From Pseudonocardia parietis (GTDB lineage: Bacteria; Actinomycetota; Actinomycetes; Mycobacteriales; Pseudonocardiaceae), in assembly GCF_017876315.1 (NCBI RefSeq), contig NZ_JAGINU010000001.1, positions 6,696,001-6,760,000 of the forward strand: a stretch of 64,000 nt of DNA, given 5' to 3'. The notes under the pieces were generated by a model that was not told the DNA's origin, ran no database searches, and saw nothing but the letters and a program-made list of their open reading frames with translations. Below are positions 16,320 through 24,088 of this stretch, piece by piece. Position 1 is the stretch's first letter. The number at the start of each line of letters is the position of its first letter. A program made the position numbers and the translations under genes.

Positions 16320-16876
16320 GCGGCGGCCTCGAGCTCGGCGTCGGCGGACGGGCGGCAGTCGGTGCAGGCGCCCCACGAGAAGGCGAGGGGTCCGTAGGTC
16401 ACCGCCCCCGGCACGATGCCGTCGTGGTCGGTGCCGGCGGTGATGCGGCCGCACCGGTCGCAGGTGCGGTCGGCGTCGCTACCGGGGCGGAGCAGGTGGA
16501 GGCCGGCGCAGGTCATGCAGGTGACGAGGTCCGGTCGCCACGCGGTGCTGTAGACGAGCTGCGGCCGGCGCGGGTTCGGATCGTGCAGGCACGTGTCGGC
16601 GTAGCCGAGGGTCCAGCGGACGAACGTGGTGAGCAGCGGCAGTCGGATCCATGCCGGGATGGCACCGGGGCGGGCGGTGGACCGGGTGCCGCCGAGGGCG
16701 GGGGCGAGCCGGTCGAGGAACGCCTCGGCGTCGCGGGCGGCGGCGTCGGCCTGGTCGTCGTGCGCGGTGCGGGTTCGGTGGGCCTCGGCGAGGGCGGCGG
16801 CGAGGAGGTCGTCGTCGGCGAGCAGCTCGTCGAGGGCGAGGACGGTGCGCCCGATGTGGGCGTCGGTGGTGGTCAT
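16316..16876 (-). CDS. Zinc-ribbon protein of unknown function
   Basis: A 186-residue protein with a helical N-terminal half (residues 1-75). The C-terminal half has paired cysteines CMTC, CDRCGR and CTDC that could form one or two zinc ribbons. The ATG overlaps the previous stop as ATGA and has CCTCCC-adjacent GAGG upstream. It follows the replication protein, so a DNA-associated function is plausible. Family not recognised. Confidence 0.7.
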   Translation of the reverse strand: MTTTDAHIGRTVLALDELLADDDLLAAALAEAHRTRTAHDDQADAAARDAEAFLDRLAPALGGTRSTARPGAIPAWIRLPLLTTFVRWTLGYADTCLHDPNPRRPQLVYSTAWRPDLVTCMTCAGLHLLRPGSDADRTCDRCGRITAGTDHDGIVPGAVTYGPLAFSWGACTDCRPSADAELEAAA

Positions 16877-17214
16877 GGGAGGTCACCTCGGCGGTGGGTG
16901 GGGAGCGTCTGGGGAGCGACGGCCGGGGTGCTGGGTGGATCGCGGCCGGGGTTGTTCCTCGCCGGTTCTGAGCCCTCGTTTTGCCCATGGACCACTGCGC
17001 GGACGACCGGGCGGACAAGGGGACGACTCCATAGTCGTCGTCCCCCACTTGTCCCCCCACCTGTAAATGATCTTGTCCACACTTGTCCCGACTCGTCCGT
17101 GCAGGTCAGAGACTTGTCCGCGACTCGTCCGCACTTGTCCACCGACTCGTCCCGGGAGTCGTCCGGCGGGGGCGGCGGACAAGCCGATGGACGAGTGCCC
17201 GTAGCCGGTCTCAT
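16873..17214 (-). CDS. Low-complexity frame containing the iteron array
   Basis: A 113-residue frame whose ATG overlaps the stop of the replication gene as ATGA and whose TGA overlaps the next ATG the same way. Two such junctions are unlikely by chance. The product is Pro/Ser/Arg-rich with the repeated theme DESVDK, ADKSLT and DESGQVW, dictated by the DNA repeats it contains. It may be translated only to couple the operon across a replication origin. Function unknown. Confidence 0.5.
   Translation of the reverse strand: MRPATGTRPSACPPPPPDDSRDESVDKCGRVADKSLTCTDESGQVWTRSFTGGGTSGGRRLWSRPLVRPVVRAVVHGQNEGSEPARNNPGRDPPSTPAVAPQTLPTHRRGDLP
17013..17196. repeat. ACTTGTCC/ACTCGTCC iteron array, candidate replication origin
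   Basis: Eight copies of A/TCTTGTCC or ACTCGTCC lie at 17047, 17071, 17081, 17091, 17112, 17123, 17133 and 17145, with a variant at 17157. Inverted copies (GGACAAG or GGACGA) flank the array at 17013, 17021, 17177 and 17189. Several neighbours are 10-12 bp apart, about one helical turn. It lies directly after the prim-pol replication gene. Rep-binding iterons are the likely meaning; a regulatory role is also possible. Confidence 0.7.
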
Positions 17215-19367
17215 GCCGCCCCGTGGAGGTGCTGATCGGACAGGGCGAACCGGCCCTTGCTGACGTTGGCGATCACCTGGGCGTCGTCGCGCAGCATCCG
17301 CAGGCCGCGGTCGACGCTGCTGTCGCTGTAGTCGCGGCCGGGGGCGGCGTTGACGGCGCGGATCAGGGCACCGCGGGTGCTGCCCTCCTCGCGGTCGCCG
17401 ATGAATGCGAGGACGCGGTACACGTCGCGGGCGGCGTCACTGCCGCGGCCGGTGAGCCGCGCGACCTGCTCCGGAACGCTGTCCGTGGCGAGGTCGGTCC
17501 ACCAGTCCCCGCCGCGGTCGCCGAGCAGCGCCTCTGCCCCGGCCACGGCGCCGATGATGGCGACGGCGGCCGGCACTCCGTCCTCGTCGACGATCTCGGG
17601 GACGCGGGCGAGGCGGATGGGCCAGGTCTCGCCGTCGGGTGCGTCCTTGAACTTGGCGACGCGCAATGTGCGCTGCTGGTCGGCGTCGCGGTTCCCGTTC
17701 GGGAGGTCGATCATCAGGACGTAGTCGGCGTTGGCGCGTTTGGCGCCGGCGCCGCCGAGGTCGGCGAGGCCTTGGGCGGACTTGTTCGTGTGGTCGATCA
17801 ACAGGGAACCGATGCCGTGCTCGTCGCGGACCTCGATGAGGCGGCGCATGACGATCCCGACGGCGGTGTTGTCGTTCTCCTCGACACCGACGGTGGTCTG
17901 CCGCCAGGTGTCGACGACGATGAACCCGATGCGGTTGGCGAGGGCGAATCGGATCATGCGTTCGGTGTCGGCGGGCGAGCCGAGGTCGAACGCCCGCGGG
18001 TAGAGCGCGACGCCGCGGGTGGCGGTGATGTCGAGCCGGCGACGCACGGCGCGCAGGCGCAGGCCGACCCCGCTCGACCCCTCGGCGGCTACGTACAGCA
18101 CCTTGAGCTGCTCGCGGGGAGTGAGGCCTGCCCCTTCGAGCGCGGGGACGCCGTAGGCGATGCTGGCAGTGATCCCGACGCCGACGAAGCTCTTGTAGGA
18201 CCCGGAGGGTCCGCCGAGCCATCCGACGGCGCAGGCCGGAATCAGGCGGGTGACGAGCATGCGGGGCGGCGGCAGGGTTTCGAGCGCGTCGTCCCACACG
18301 ACGACGTCCTCGACAGCCGGGGCGTTGGCGAGCCGTTCGGCGTCGAGCTGCTGACGGGCCTGTTCCTTGATGCGCAGTCGTTCGGTCTCGAGGTCGACCT
18401 GAATCTGTCGGGCCCGCTCGCGAACCCCCGCGGTGGGGTCCTCGGCTGGTGGTGTGGTCTCGTCGGAGATGCCTGGTGTTCCGGGGCGCCACTCTTGCGC
18501 GACGGCCCATCCGACGATGGATTCGAACTCGTTCTCGGCCTGGGGGCGAGTGATGGCGCGTCCGTCGCGGCCGGTCTCGGTCAGTGCGGCGACGAACTCG
18601 TCGGCGAGGCGGCGGAGCCCGGTGCGGGCAGGGAAGCGGCCCTCCATGGCCTCACGGACGACCCAGCATGCGGCGCCGGTGGCGGCGACGTGACGGGAGG
18701 CGCCGGCGTCGACCTCGGCGTTGAATCCGGCGATGATGGCGTCGAGGCTCTTGGCGCTGAGGTTGAGCTTGTGTTCGGCGACGAACCGCTCGATCTCAGC
18801 GTCGCCGACGGCGGACGCGGTGTCTCCTACGTCGGGGAGCAGGTCGGACACGTTGCGGGGCAGCTCGGGGACTTCCTCGGTCTGCCGCCACACGCGGCCG
18901 GGGCCGCCGACGAGGATGATGCCGTTGTCGCCGCGCCACTCGCCCCACTCCCGCCCGGTCTCCCCGGCGCGGTTGCCGATGCGACGACCGGGGGGCTGCG
19001 CGAACAGGTAGTGACCACGGCGGGGCTGCTCTTCGCGGGTCGACTGAAACGGCGGTTTGAGGGCGGCGACGGCTGTGGCCAGCTCGGGGGTGACCTTGTC
19101 GGGGTCATCGACGTCGGCAACGATGAGCCCGGACCGGCCGCAGTGGATGGCGACGCGGTGGTCGGTGTTGGCGAACCAGTCCCGGATCTGCTCGGGGTCG
19201 CGGCTGGACTTCGCCGGCCACCCCGTACCGAGCACCGACCCGGCGTGCTTGGCATCGCCGGTGTTGCGAGTGGGCAGGACGTAGAACCCTGCCTCGGCGA
19301 GGGCGCGGGCGATGGTGAAGCTGTCGGCGTCCTCGTCGATGAGCGGGACGAACAGGGGCTTGTTCAC
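17211..19367 (-). CDS. Replication protein: prim-pol domain fused to RepA-like helicase
   Basis: A 718-residue protein. The N-terminal bifunctional primase/polymerase domain has the metal motif LIVADVDDPD (81-90). The central RecA-like ATPase has Walker A GGPSGSYKSFVGVG (~383-396) and a Walker B-like IGFIVVDTW (~480). A winged-helix-like region follows (RGALIRAVNAAPGRDYSDSS). This architecture is the Rep of many actinomycete integrative elements and plasmids, where it starts replication of the excised circle. The GTG at 19367 overlaps the previous stop; the frame open to 19508 is not used. Confidence 0.85.
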   Translation of the reverse strand: MNKPLFVPLIDEDADSFTIARALAEAGFYVLPTRNTGDAKHAGSVLGTGWPAKSSRDPEQIRDWFANTDHRVAIHCGRSGLIVADVDDPDKVTPELATAVAALKPPFQSTREEQPRRGHYLFAQPPGRRIGNRAGETGREWGEWRGDNGIILVGGPGRVWRQTEEVPELPRNVSDLLPDVGDTASAVGDAEIERFVAEHKLNLSAKSLDAIIAGFNAEVDAGASRHVAATGAACWVVREAMEGRFPARTGLRRLADEFVAALTETGRDGRAITRPQAENEFESIVGWAVAQEWRPGTPGISDETTPPAEDPTAGVRERARQIQVDLETERLRIKEQARQQLDAERLANAPAVEDVVVWDDALETLPPPRMLVTRLIPACAVGWLGGPSGSYKSFVGVGITASIAYGVPALEGAGLTPREQLKVLYVAAEGSSGVGLRLRAVRRRLDITATRGVALYPRAFDLGSPADTERMIRFALANRIGFIVVDTWRQTTVGVEENDNTAVGIVMRRLIEVRDEHGIGSLLIDHTNKSAQGLADLGGAGAKRANADYVLMIDLPNGNRDADQQRTLRVAKFKDAPDGETWPIRLARVPEIVDEDGVPAAVAIIGAVAGAEALLGDRGGDWWTDLATDSVPEQVARLTGRGSDAARDVYRVLAFIGDREEGSTRGALIRAVNAAPGRDYSDSSVDRGLRMLRDDAQVIANVSKGRFALSDQHLHGAA

Positions 19368-19555
19368 GGCGCGGCCTGCTCGCTGCCGGTGTCGGCGGTG
19401 GTGAGCCGGTGCAAGGCTGCGGCGGCGTCGCGGAGGCTCGGGCCGTGCCCGGGGCAGGTGCACCCGGAGTTGGGCTCGTCGGTGACGGGGCGCCCGCAGA
19501 CCCGCCATGTGTTGATCGGCCTGGCGGGGCCGGTGGTGTCGCGGGGGGCGTTCAC
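19364..19555 (-). CDS. Small cysteine-containing protein, first gene of replication operon
   Basis: A 63-residue protein with one central cysteine group (VCGRPVTDEPNSGCTCPGHG) and a C-terminal helix. GGAG precedes the GTG at 19555, and the stop overlaps the Rep start. It may be a small zinc-binding regulator; family not recognised. Confidence 0.65.
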   Translation of the reverse strand: MNAPRDTTGPARPINTWRVCGRPVTDEPNSGCTCPGHGPSLRDAAAALHRLTTADTGSEQAAP

Positions 19556-19593
19556 GTATGCTCTCCGGTGCTGGTCAGGTAGCTAGTTCGGCG

Positions 19594-19620
19594 ACGGCCG
19601 GGGTGTGCCGCCCCGGCCGT
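19594..19620 (-). terminator. Terminator after excisionase-like gene
   Basis: A 10-bp perfect stem, ACGGCCGGGG with its complement, and a 7-base loop. It lies 9 bases past the stop of the excisionase-like gene and before the replication operon, which must therefore have its own promoter or depend on read-through. Confidence 0.7.
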
Positions 19621-19628
19621 TTCGCATG

Positions 19629-19856
19629 TCATGGGGTCTCGAGCGACGCGACGATCGAGGCGGTGACGACGCGCAGCCGACCGCCCGCCTTGATCACCCG
19701 GGCGGGGAACTGCCCCGCGGCGACGAGCTCGTATCCGTGCGACGGACTGAAGCCGTAGGCGCCCAGTGAGGCGCGGGGGACGCTGACGGTTGCGCCCCAG
19801 TTCTTGATCTCGTCGAGGGTGGCCGTGTCCTCTTCCCGTCGAGCCGGTGCGCTCAT
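19629..19856 (-). CDS. Excisionase-like helix-turn-helix protein
   Basis: A 75-residue DNA-binding protein of the MerR/AlpA-like fold typical of Xis: VSVPRASLGAYGFSPSHGYE followed by FPARVIKAGGRLRVVTASIV. In actinomycete elements Xis directs the integrase to excise. The ATG at 19856 gives the usual Xis size; in-frame ATGs at 19868 and 19874 are possible. It is divergent from the XRE regulator and shares its operator region. Confidence 0.75.
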   Translation of the reverse strand: MSAPARREEDTATLDEIKNWGATVSVPRASLGAYGFSPSHGYELVAAGQFPARVIKAGGRLRVVTASIVASLETP

Positions 19857-19966
19857 ATCGCCGTCCATCCTCATCAAATCGACATGCTCAGTACGCAGAA
19901 TGATGCGCACCACGGACTGTACGGGTCGTGTGGACGGTACGCAAACCGGCGAGGTACCGTGTCGAT
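19857..19966. promoter_or_regulatory. Divergent control region between xis-like and XRE regulator genes
   Basis: CGGTAC (19935-19940) and GTACCG (19954-19959) form an inverted repeat. More GTACG-like words occur upstream (AGTACGCAG and TGTACGGG). This arrangement suggests operators for the neighbouring XRE repressor controlling excisionase and integrase, the switch between resident and mobile states. Binding is inferred. Confidence 0.5.
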
Positions 19967-20614
19967 ATGATTGATTCGGACGACGTCACGGCCGCCTGGC
20001 CGTTGAGCGAGATCACCGCCGCGCAGATCAACCGGCTCCGCCGCCGCGCCGGCATGAGCAGGGACCAACTCGCCGCCCGATGCCGCGACCTGGGCGCACC
20101 CGAACAGATGACCGCTGCGGCTATCGCGAACATCGAGACCGGCCGCAGGAATCCGACGACCGGGCGCCGGCGCCGCGACGTCACCATCGACGAGCTCGGC
20201 ATATTCGCCGCGGCGCTCGGCGTGCCGCCGGTGCTGCTCGCCATCCCCGTCGGCCTGCGGGAGCTTGTCGAGATCCTGCCCGGGCGGGTCGTGTCGGCGT
20301 GGGACGCGGCGCAGTGGTTCACCGGTGAGGAACCCTTGCCCACCCACAACGATGCGGGCGAGCGGTTCGTGACCTCGGACGCGTTCCGGGCATGGGAGAC
20401 GGGCGGGGCGCCCCTCGACTTCTACCGCCGACAGGACGAGCTGCTCGACGACTGGCGCAGTGCAGACGCGGCCGCACGGCCCGACCTCGAGCAGCGGCTC
20501 GCCGAGCTGCGCCGGTCGATGCGCCGGGCCGGCGTCCGTACCGGCGCCCTGCCCGGGCAGCTCACTGCCAATCTGGCCCATGTGGACAGCGACGAGGAGA
20601 GCGGCAATGGCTGA
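19967..20614 (+). CDS. XRE family transcriptional regulator of the element
   Basis: A 215-residue protein. The helix-turn-helix spans residues ~15-75 (INRLRRRAGMSRDQLAARC, later AAIANIETGRRNPT and VTIDELGIFAAALGVPP). A helical C-terminal region of unknown ligand follows. The ATG at 19967 has GAGGT upstream. It overlaps the integrase start by 8 bases. The likely repressor of excision and replication functions. Confidence 0.8.
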   Translation: MIDSDDVTAAWPLSEITAAQINRLRRRAGMSRDQLAARCRDLGAPEQMTAAAIANIETGRRNPTTGRRRRDVTIDELGIFAAALGVPPVLLAIPVGLRELVEILPGRVVSAWDAAQWFTGEEPLPTHNDAGERFVTSDAFRAWETGGAPLDFYRRQDELLDDWRSADAAARPDLEQRLAELRRSMRRAGVRTGALPGQLTANLAHVDSDEESGNG

Positions 20615-21770
20615 TCGCAGGGTCCGACGGATCACCGTCGGCGACCGCACCCGGTACCGGTTCGTGGTTGACGTCGGGCGCGACCCGGCCACCGGCAAGC
20701 GCAAGCAGATCACTCGCACTTTCGACAGGCAGGGCGACGCCGACAAGGACTTGACCCGCATCCTCGCCGAGGTCAACCGGGGCACCTACGCGCACCGGTC
20801 GAAACTCACCGTCGACGAGTACCTCGGCGAATGGCTGCGATCCGCCAGCCGTGGGAAGGAGGCGGCGACCATCCGGAACTACGCCGACGCCCTCCGGCCC
20901 GCGCGGGAACGGCTCGGCGCGGTCGAGCTGCAGAAGCTCACCACGCGGCACGTAGAGGACCTGGTCGACTGGATGTCGACGGAGGGCCGGCGTCGGGGTG
21001 GGAAGCCTGGCACCGGGCTCGGGCCCCGGTCGGTGCAGCTCACCCTGTCTCGGCTGCGGTCGGCGCTCGACGCGGCGGTGATGCACCGCATGCTCGACTT
21101 CAACGTCGCCGCCCCGGTGAAGCCGCCGGCGGCGACCAAGGTGAAGCGGGTGCCGTGGTCCGCGGCCGAGGTGCGGCACTTCCTCGGTTCCCTTGATGGG
21201 AAGCGACTGCACGCCGTCCTGCTGCTGTCCCTGTTGGGGCTGCGTCCGGCGGAGGTGTGCGGGCTGCGGTGGTCCGACGTGGACCTCGACGCGGGCACGT
21301 TGGACGTGGCGAACACCCGCACGTTGGTCGCGGGCGACCGGGGCCAGGTGGTGGTCGAGAAGGGTCCGAAGTCGAGCGCGGGAGAGCGGTCACTGCCGCT
21401 GCCGGCGTCGGTGACGGCGGCCCTGCGGCGACTGAAGACGTTGCAGACCGAGGAGCGCCTCGCGGCCGGAGGGGAGGCGTACACCATGACCGGGTACGTG
21501 CTCGTCGACGAGCTGGGCGCACCGCAGCGCACCGACTGGTTGCGGCGCCGGGCGTACGAAGCGATGGCGGAGGCGGGAGTGCGGAAGGTCCGGCTGTACG
21601 ACGCCCGGCACGCCTGCCTGACCTACCTCGCGACGAACGGAGTGCCGGACGTGATCGTGTCGGCGTGGGCCGGCCACTCGGACCTGTCGCTAGCGAAGCG
21701 GGTGTACGTGCACCCGTCGGCGAAGGACCTTGAACAGGGGCGCGACAAGCTCACTGAACTGCTCGGATGA
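20607..21770 (+). CDS. Tyrosine recombinase / site-specific integrase
   Basis: A 387-residue integrase that recombines the element into tRNA-Ala(GGC). There is an N-terminal arm-binding domain, a SAM-like core-binding domain (~60-160) and a catalytic domain. Catalytic residues are Arg in LLGLRPAEVCGLRW, the box II motif YDARHACLTYLA, GHSD and the nucleophile Tyr in RVYVHPS. Box II has Tyr where the first His of HxxR is common, a substitution worth noting. GAGGAG precedes the ATG. It ends about 400 bases from the intact tRNA, as expected for an attP-linked integrase. Confidence 0.92.
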   Translation: MADRRVRRITVGDRTRYRFVVDVGRDPATGKRKQITRTFDRQGDADKDLTRILAEVNRGTYAHRSKLTVDEYLGEWLRSASRGKEAATIRNYADALRPARERLGAVELQKLTTRHVEDLVDWMSTEGRRRGGKPGTGLGPRSVQLTLSRLRSALDAAVMHRMLDFNVAAPVKPPAATKVKRVPWSAAEVRHFLGSLDGKRLHAVLLLSLLGLRPAEVCGLRWSDVDLDAGTLDVANTRTLVAGDRGQVVVEKGPKSSAGERSLPLPASVTAALRRLKTLQTEERLAAGGEAYTMTGYVLVDELGAPQRTDWLRRRAYEAMAEAGVRKVRLYDARHACLTYLATNGVPDVIVSAWAGHSDLSLAKRVYVHPSAKDLEQGRDKLTELLG

Positions 21771-21825
21771 CGGCAGCATGCCTCCGGGCTTGTCTTCGCG
21801 CATTGCTTCCGGTACGTTTCTCAGC

Positions 21826-22068
21826 ATGGCAACCAGCACGGAGAAGGTTCGCGAGAACCGGCTCAGACGGGCCGCTGAGCGGCAGGGGCGACTGCTCGTC
21901 AAGTCACGACGCCGGGACGAGCGAGCCCTCGACTTCGGACTGTTCGTCCTCGTCGACGACACGGCCGGCAACCGGACCGGGCAGCACGGTGGACAGGCCG
22001 CAGTCTCGGCGTTCGCGGACGGTGAGGGCATGACCCTCGACGAGGTCGAGCAAGCGCTGCTCGGCTGA
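21826..22068 (+). CDS. Small conserved-looking protein next to integrase
   Basis: An 80-residue basic-then-acidic protein (start MATSTEKVRENRLRRAAERQ, then LLVKSRRRDERALDFGLFVL). Proteins of this pattern are common near integrases in actinomycetes; their role is unknown. No ribosome site precedes the ATG, while a TACGTT box lies about 8 bases upstream, suggesting a leaderless transcript. It is the last gene inside the element. Confidence 0.7.
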   Translation: MATSTEKVRENRLRRAAERQGRLLVKSRRRDERALDFGLFVLVDDTAGNRTGQHGGQAAVSAFADGEGMTLDEVEQALLG

Positions 22069-22119
22069 CCACGACAACTACATGTGAGATTTCGTGAGAG
22101 CACCGGCCCCGGAAATGCA

Positions 22120-22157
22120 GTCAGGGCCTCTCTCACCGAAGTGATCAAGGCCCTGAC
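22120..22157 (-). terminator. Element-borne terminator for tRNA-Ala
   Basis: A 10-bp perfect stem, GTCAGGGCCT with its complement, and an 18-base loop. It lies 15 bases beyond the 3' end of tRNA-Ala on the minus strand. The element supplies it as a replacement for the displaced one at 7023-7050. Confidence 0.65.
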
Positions 22158-22168
22158 CTGGCGCTATT

Positions 22169-22213
22169 GGGTGGAGCTGAGGGGACTCGAACCCCTGACC
22201 CCTTGACTGCCAG
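22169..22213. repeat. attR: right 45-bp repeat inside intact tRNA-Ala
   Basis: Identical to 7059-7103. The element-provided 3' half of tRNA-Ala completes a functional gene, the usual outcome of integrase-mediated insertion at a tRNA 3' end. Confidence 0.93.
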
Positions 22214-22244
22214 TCAAGTGCGCTACCAGCTGCGCCACAGCCCC
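22172..22244 (-). tRNA. tRNA-Ala(GGC)
   Basis: A 73-base cloverleaf on the minus strand. The acceptor stem pairs GGGGCTG with CAGCTCC, the D stem is GCGC, the anticodon stem CTTGA/TCAAG encloses CTGGCAG (anticodon GGC), and the T stem is AGGGG/CCCCT with TTCGAGT. CCA is not encoded. Its 3' half comes from the integrated element. Confidence 0.95.
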
Positions 22245-22336
22245 TTGCGACATGAAGAACAGTACACGGCCCGGATCCCGCCCCGGGAAGGGGGGCCCTC
22301 CCCTCGACCACGTCGGCCCGGCCGGCCGAAACCCGC

Positions 22337-23185
22337 TCAGCCGGTCCGCTCCCCGTTCTCCCCACCGGAGTACGGCTCCGGCATCTCCCGGAGCCATTCG
22401 ATGCCCGGGTCCCGGGCCCAGAACTCGGCGAAGCCGTCGTCGGCGAACCGCTCGGCGACCAGGTGCAGCGCGATGTCGTGGCGCACGTAGTCGACGGCGA
22501 GCAGCACGGCGGCGGGGTCGTCGGTGTACAGGCCCCAGGTCTGGTCGGCGGTGAGCCCGCCGATCACCGCCTGGGCGCGGTCGGCGACGACGACCAGCAG
22601 CCGTCGTCCCAGGTTGGCCTCGACGACCTCGGGGCTGGAGTAGCGGTGCTCGGTCGTCCGGCCGACCTGGTCGTCATCCCGGCCGAAGACGACCGTGGAG
22701 ACCACGGCCCCGTACTCCTCGGCCCGGCGCAGCGCTGGTTTCAGCTCGTCGAGGTCCTCCGGCCAGCCCGAGACGAACAGCTCGCGCCGGGACGCGGCGA
22801 TGACGTCCTCGGCGCGCTCGAGCAGGGTCCGGCGCTCGGCCAGCGAGTGCACCAGCCGCACCTGTGTCGGGGACGCCAGCCGGGGCATCTCGTCCTCCAG
22901 GACGCCCACCGTGCGGTCGAAGTCCCGGCGCATCCGGTCGAGCAACGACGACGGCGGCAGCGGGACGTAGCCGACCCCGTCGTCGGCCCGCACCTCGTAG
23001 GCGGCCCCGCGCCCCACCAACTTGCCGAGGGTCTCGTAGACGGTGCTCCGCGGGACGCCGGAGCGTTTGGCGACCTCATAGCCGTTCACCGCCTCGCCTG
23101 CGATGACGAGGGCGACGTAGGCCTTGGCCTCGTAGCCGGACATACCGAGACGCTGCAGCTCTCCGGTCACGCGCAGCACGGACAT
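22337..23185 (-). CDS. TrmB-family transcriptional regulator
   Basis: A 282-residue protein. The N-terminal winged helix (residues ~1-75) has GMSGYEAKAYVALVIAGEAV and AKRSGVPRSTVYETLGKLV, followed by a coiled region and a C-terminal ligand domain (~110-265), the plan of TrmB regulators of sugar transport. The stop lies about 90 bases from tRNA-Ala. The ATG at 23185 is used. The regulated genes are unknown; the nearby gluconate locus is one candidate. Confidence 0.82.
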   Translation of the reverse strand: MSVLRVTGELQRLGMSGYEAKAYVALVIAGEAVNGYEVAKRSGVPRSTVYETLGKLVGRGAAYEVRADDGVGYVPLPPSSLLDRMRRDFDRTVGVLEDEMPRLASPTQVRLVHSLAERRTLLERAEDVIAASRRELFVSGWPEDLDELKPALRRAEEYGAVVSTVVFGRDDDQVGRTTEHRYSSPEVVEANLGRRLLVVVADRAQAVIGGLTADQTWGLYTDDPAAVLLAVDYVRHDIALHLVAERFADDGFAEFWARDPGIEWLREMPEPYSGGENGERTG

Positions 23186-23316
23186 TGCGAGATCTTCTCA
23201 CCCGTTCGGCGCCTTCGTGCGACCGCACGGCGTACCCGCAATCCCGGCGGTCGACTCCATCGGCCCGACCGGAGATCAACAGTGGACGACCGGGCGCTGT
23301 GCCCGGCTCCGGTGGA

Positions 23317-24045
23317 TCACCCCGATCGGGGTTCCGGGGGGTCACCGGTGACCTCCCGCACCGCCGTGGCGGCCTCGGTCAGGATCGCCCGCATCGCGGC
23401 ATCGGCCGCGGCGGCGTCCCCGGACCGGACGGCGTCGGCGACGTCGCCGTGCAGCCGGATCGCCACGGGCTCGGGCCGGGCCGGCATGAGGTCGTGCCGG
23501 GTCCGGCCGGCGAGCACCTCGGCGACCACACCGTCCATCGCCGCGAGCATCTCGTTGCCGGACGCCGCGAGCAACGTCCGGTGGAACCGCACGTCGGCCT
23601 CGAGGTAGGCCGCCAGGTCACCGGCGCGACCGTGCACGGTCATGTCCATCACCGCGCCCACCAGCTCCCCGCACTGCTCCGGCGTCGCCCGGGACGCGGC
23701 CAGCATCGCGGCGACCGGTTCCACGCCCTGGCGCAGCTCGGACAGCGACCGCAGCTGGTCGTCGCGGTCCGGCCCGTCGAGCCGCCAGCGGATCACCTGC
23801 GGGTCGTGCACGTTCCAGCGCTCCCGGGGCGCGACCGTCGTCCCGACCCGGCGACGGCTCTGGACCAGCCCCATCGACTCGAGCACCCGGACGGCCTCGC
23901 GGACCACGGTCCTGGACACCCCGTAGCGCTCGACCAGCTCGTCGGCCCGCAGCACCGCCCCGGGCGCGAGCTCACCACCCGCGACCTGCGTGCCGATCCG
24001 GTCGAGCAGATCCGCGTGCAGGCCGGCGCCACCGGTTCCGATCAC
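23317..24045 (-). CDS. FadR-type GntR regulator of gluconate genes
   Basis: A 242-residue regulator. The N-terminal winged helix has AGGELAPGAVLRADELVERY and VSRTVVREAVRVLESMGLV. The C-terminal all-helical FCD domain has metal-site-like His and Asp residues (EADVRFHRTLL and RLHGDVADAV). The GTG at 24045 has GAGG upstream. It is divergent from gluconokinase and gluconate permease, so it is the probable repressor relieved by gluconate or its phosphate. Confidence 0.87.
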   Translation of the reverse strand: MIGTGGAGLHADLLDRIGTQVAGGELAPGAVLRADELVERYGVSRTVVREAVRVLESMGLVQSRRRVGTTVAPRERWNVHDPQVIRWRLDGPDRDDQLRSLSELRQGVEPVAAMLAASRATPEQCGELVGAVMDMTVHGRAGDLAAYLEADVRFHRTLLAASGNEMLAAMDGVVAEVLAGRTRHDLMPARPEPVAIRLHGDVADAVRSGDAAAADAAMRAILTEAATAVREVTGDPPEPRSG

Positions 24046-24088
24046 CCGCCGATCCTCGCACCTTTCCCACAGATCGCACCGACTACAC

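Larger units (their letters stand above)
7059..22213. mobile_element. Integrated hybrid element: conjugative-type translocase plus phage-type terminase
   Basis: An integrated unit of about 15.1 kb (7104-22213 if one repeat copy is counted) between 45-bp repeats of the tRNA-Ala(GGC) 3' half. It encodes integrase, excisionase-like and XRE proteins at the right, an FtsK/TraB-like translocase operon at the left, and between them a minus-strand operon with prim-pol replication protein and terminase. Integrase plus excisionase plus prim-pol plus TraB is the known layout of actinomycete integrative and conjugative elements. Terminase is not part of that layout. No capsid, portal, tail or lysis gene is present. 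Every gene junction is tight, which argues for an intact element. Confidence 0.9.

Noticed and set aside
17223-19586. A 787-residue open frame opposite the prim-pol gene
   Set aside because: A mirror of a high-GC gene: it reads as low-complexity Gly/Asp/Val sequence, lacks a ribosome site and conflicts with a protein that has clear motifs.
22078-22397. Minus-strand frames reading across tRNA-Ala
   Set aside because: They translate the tRNA itself.
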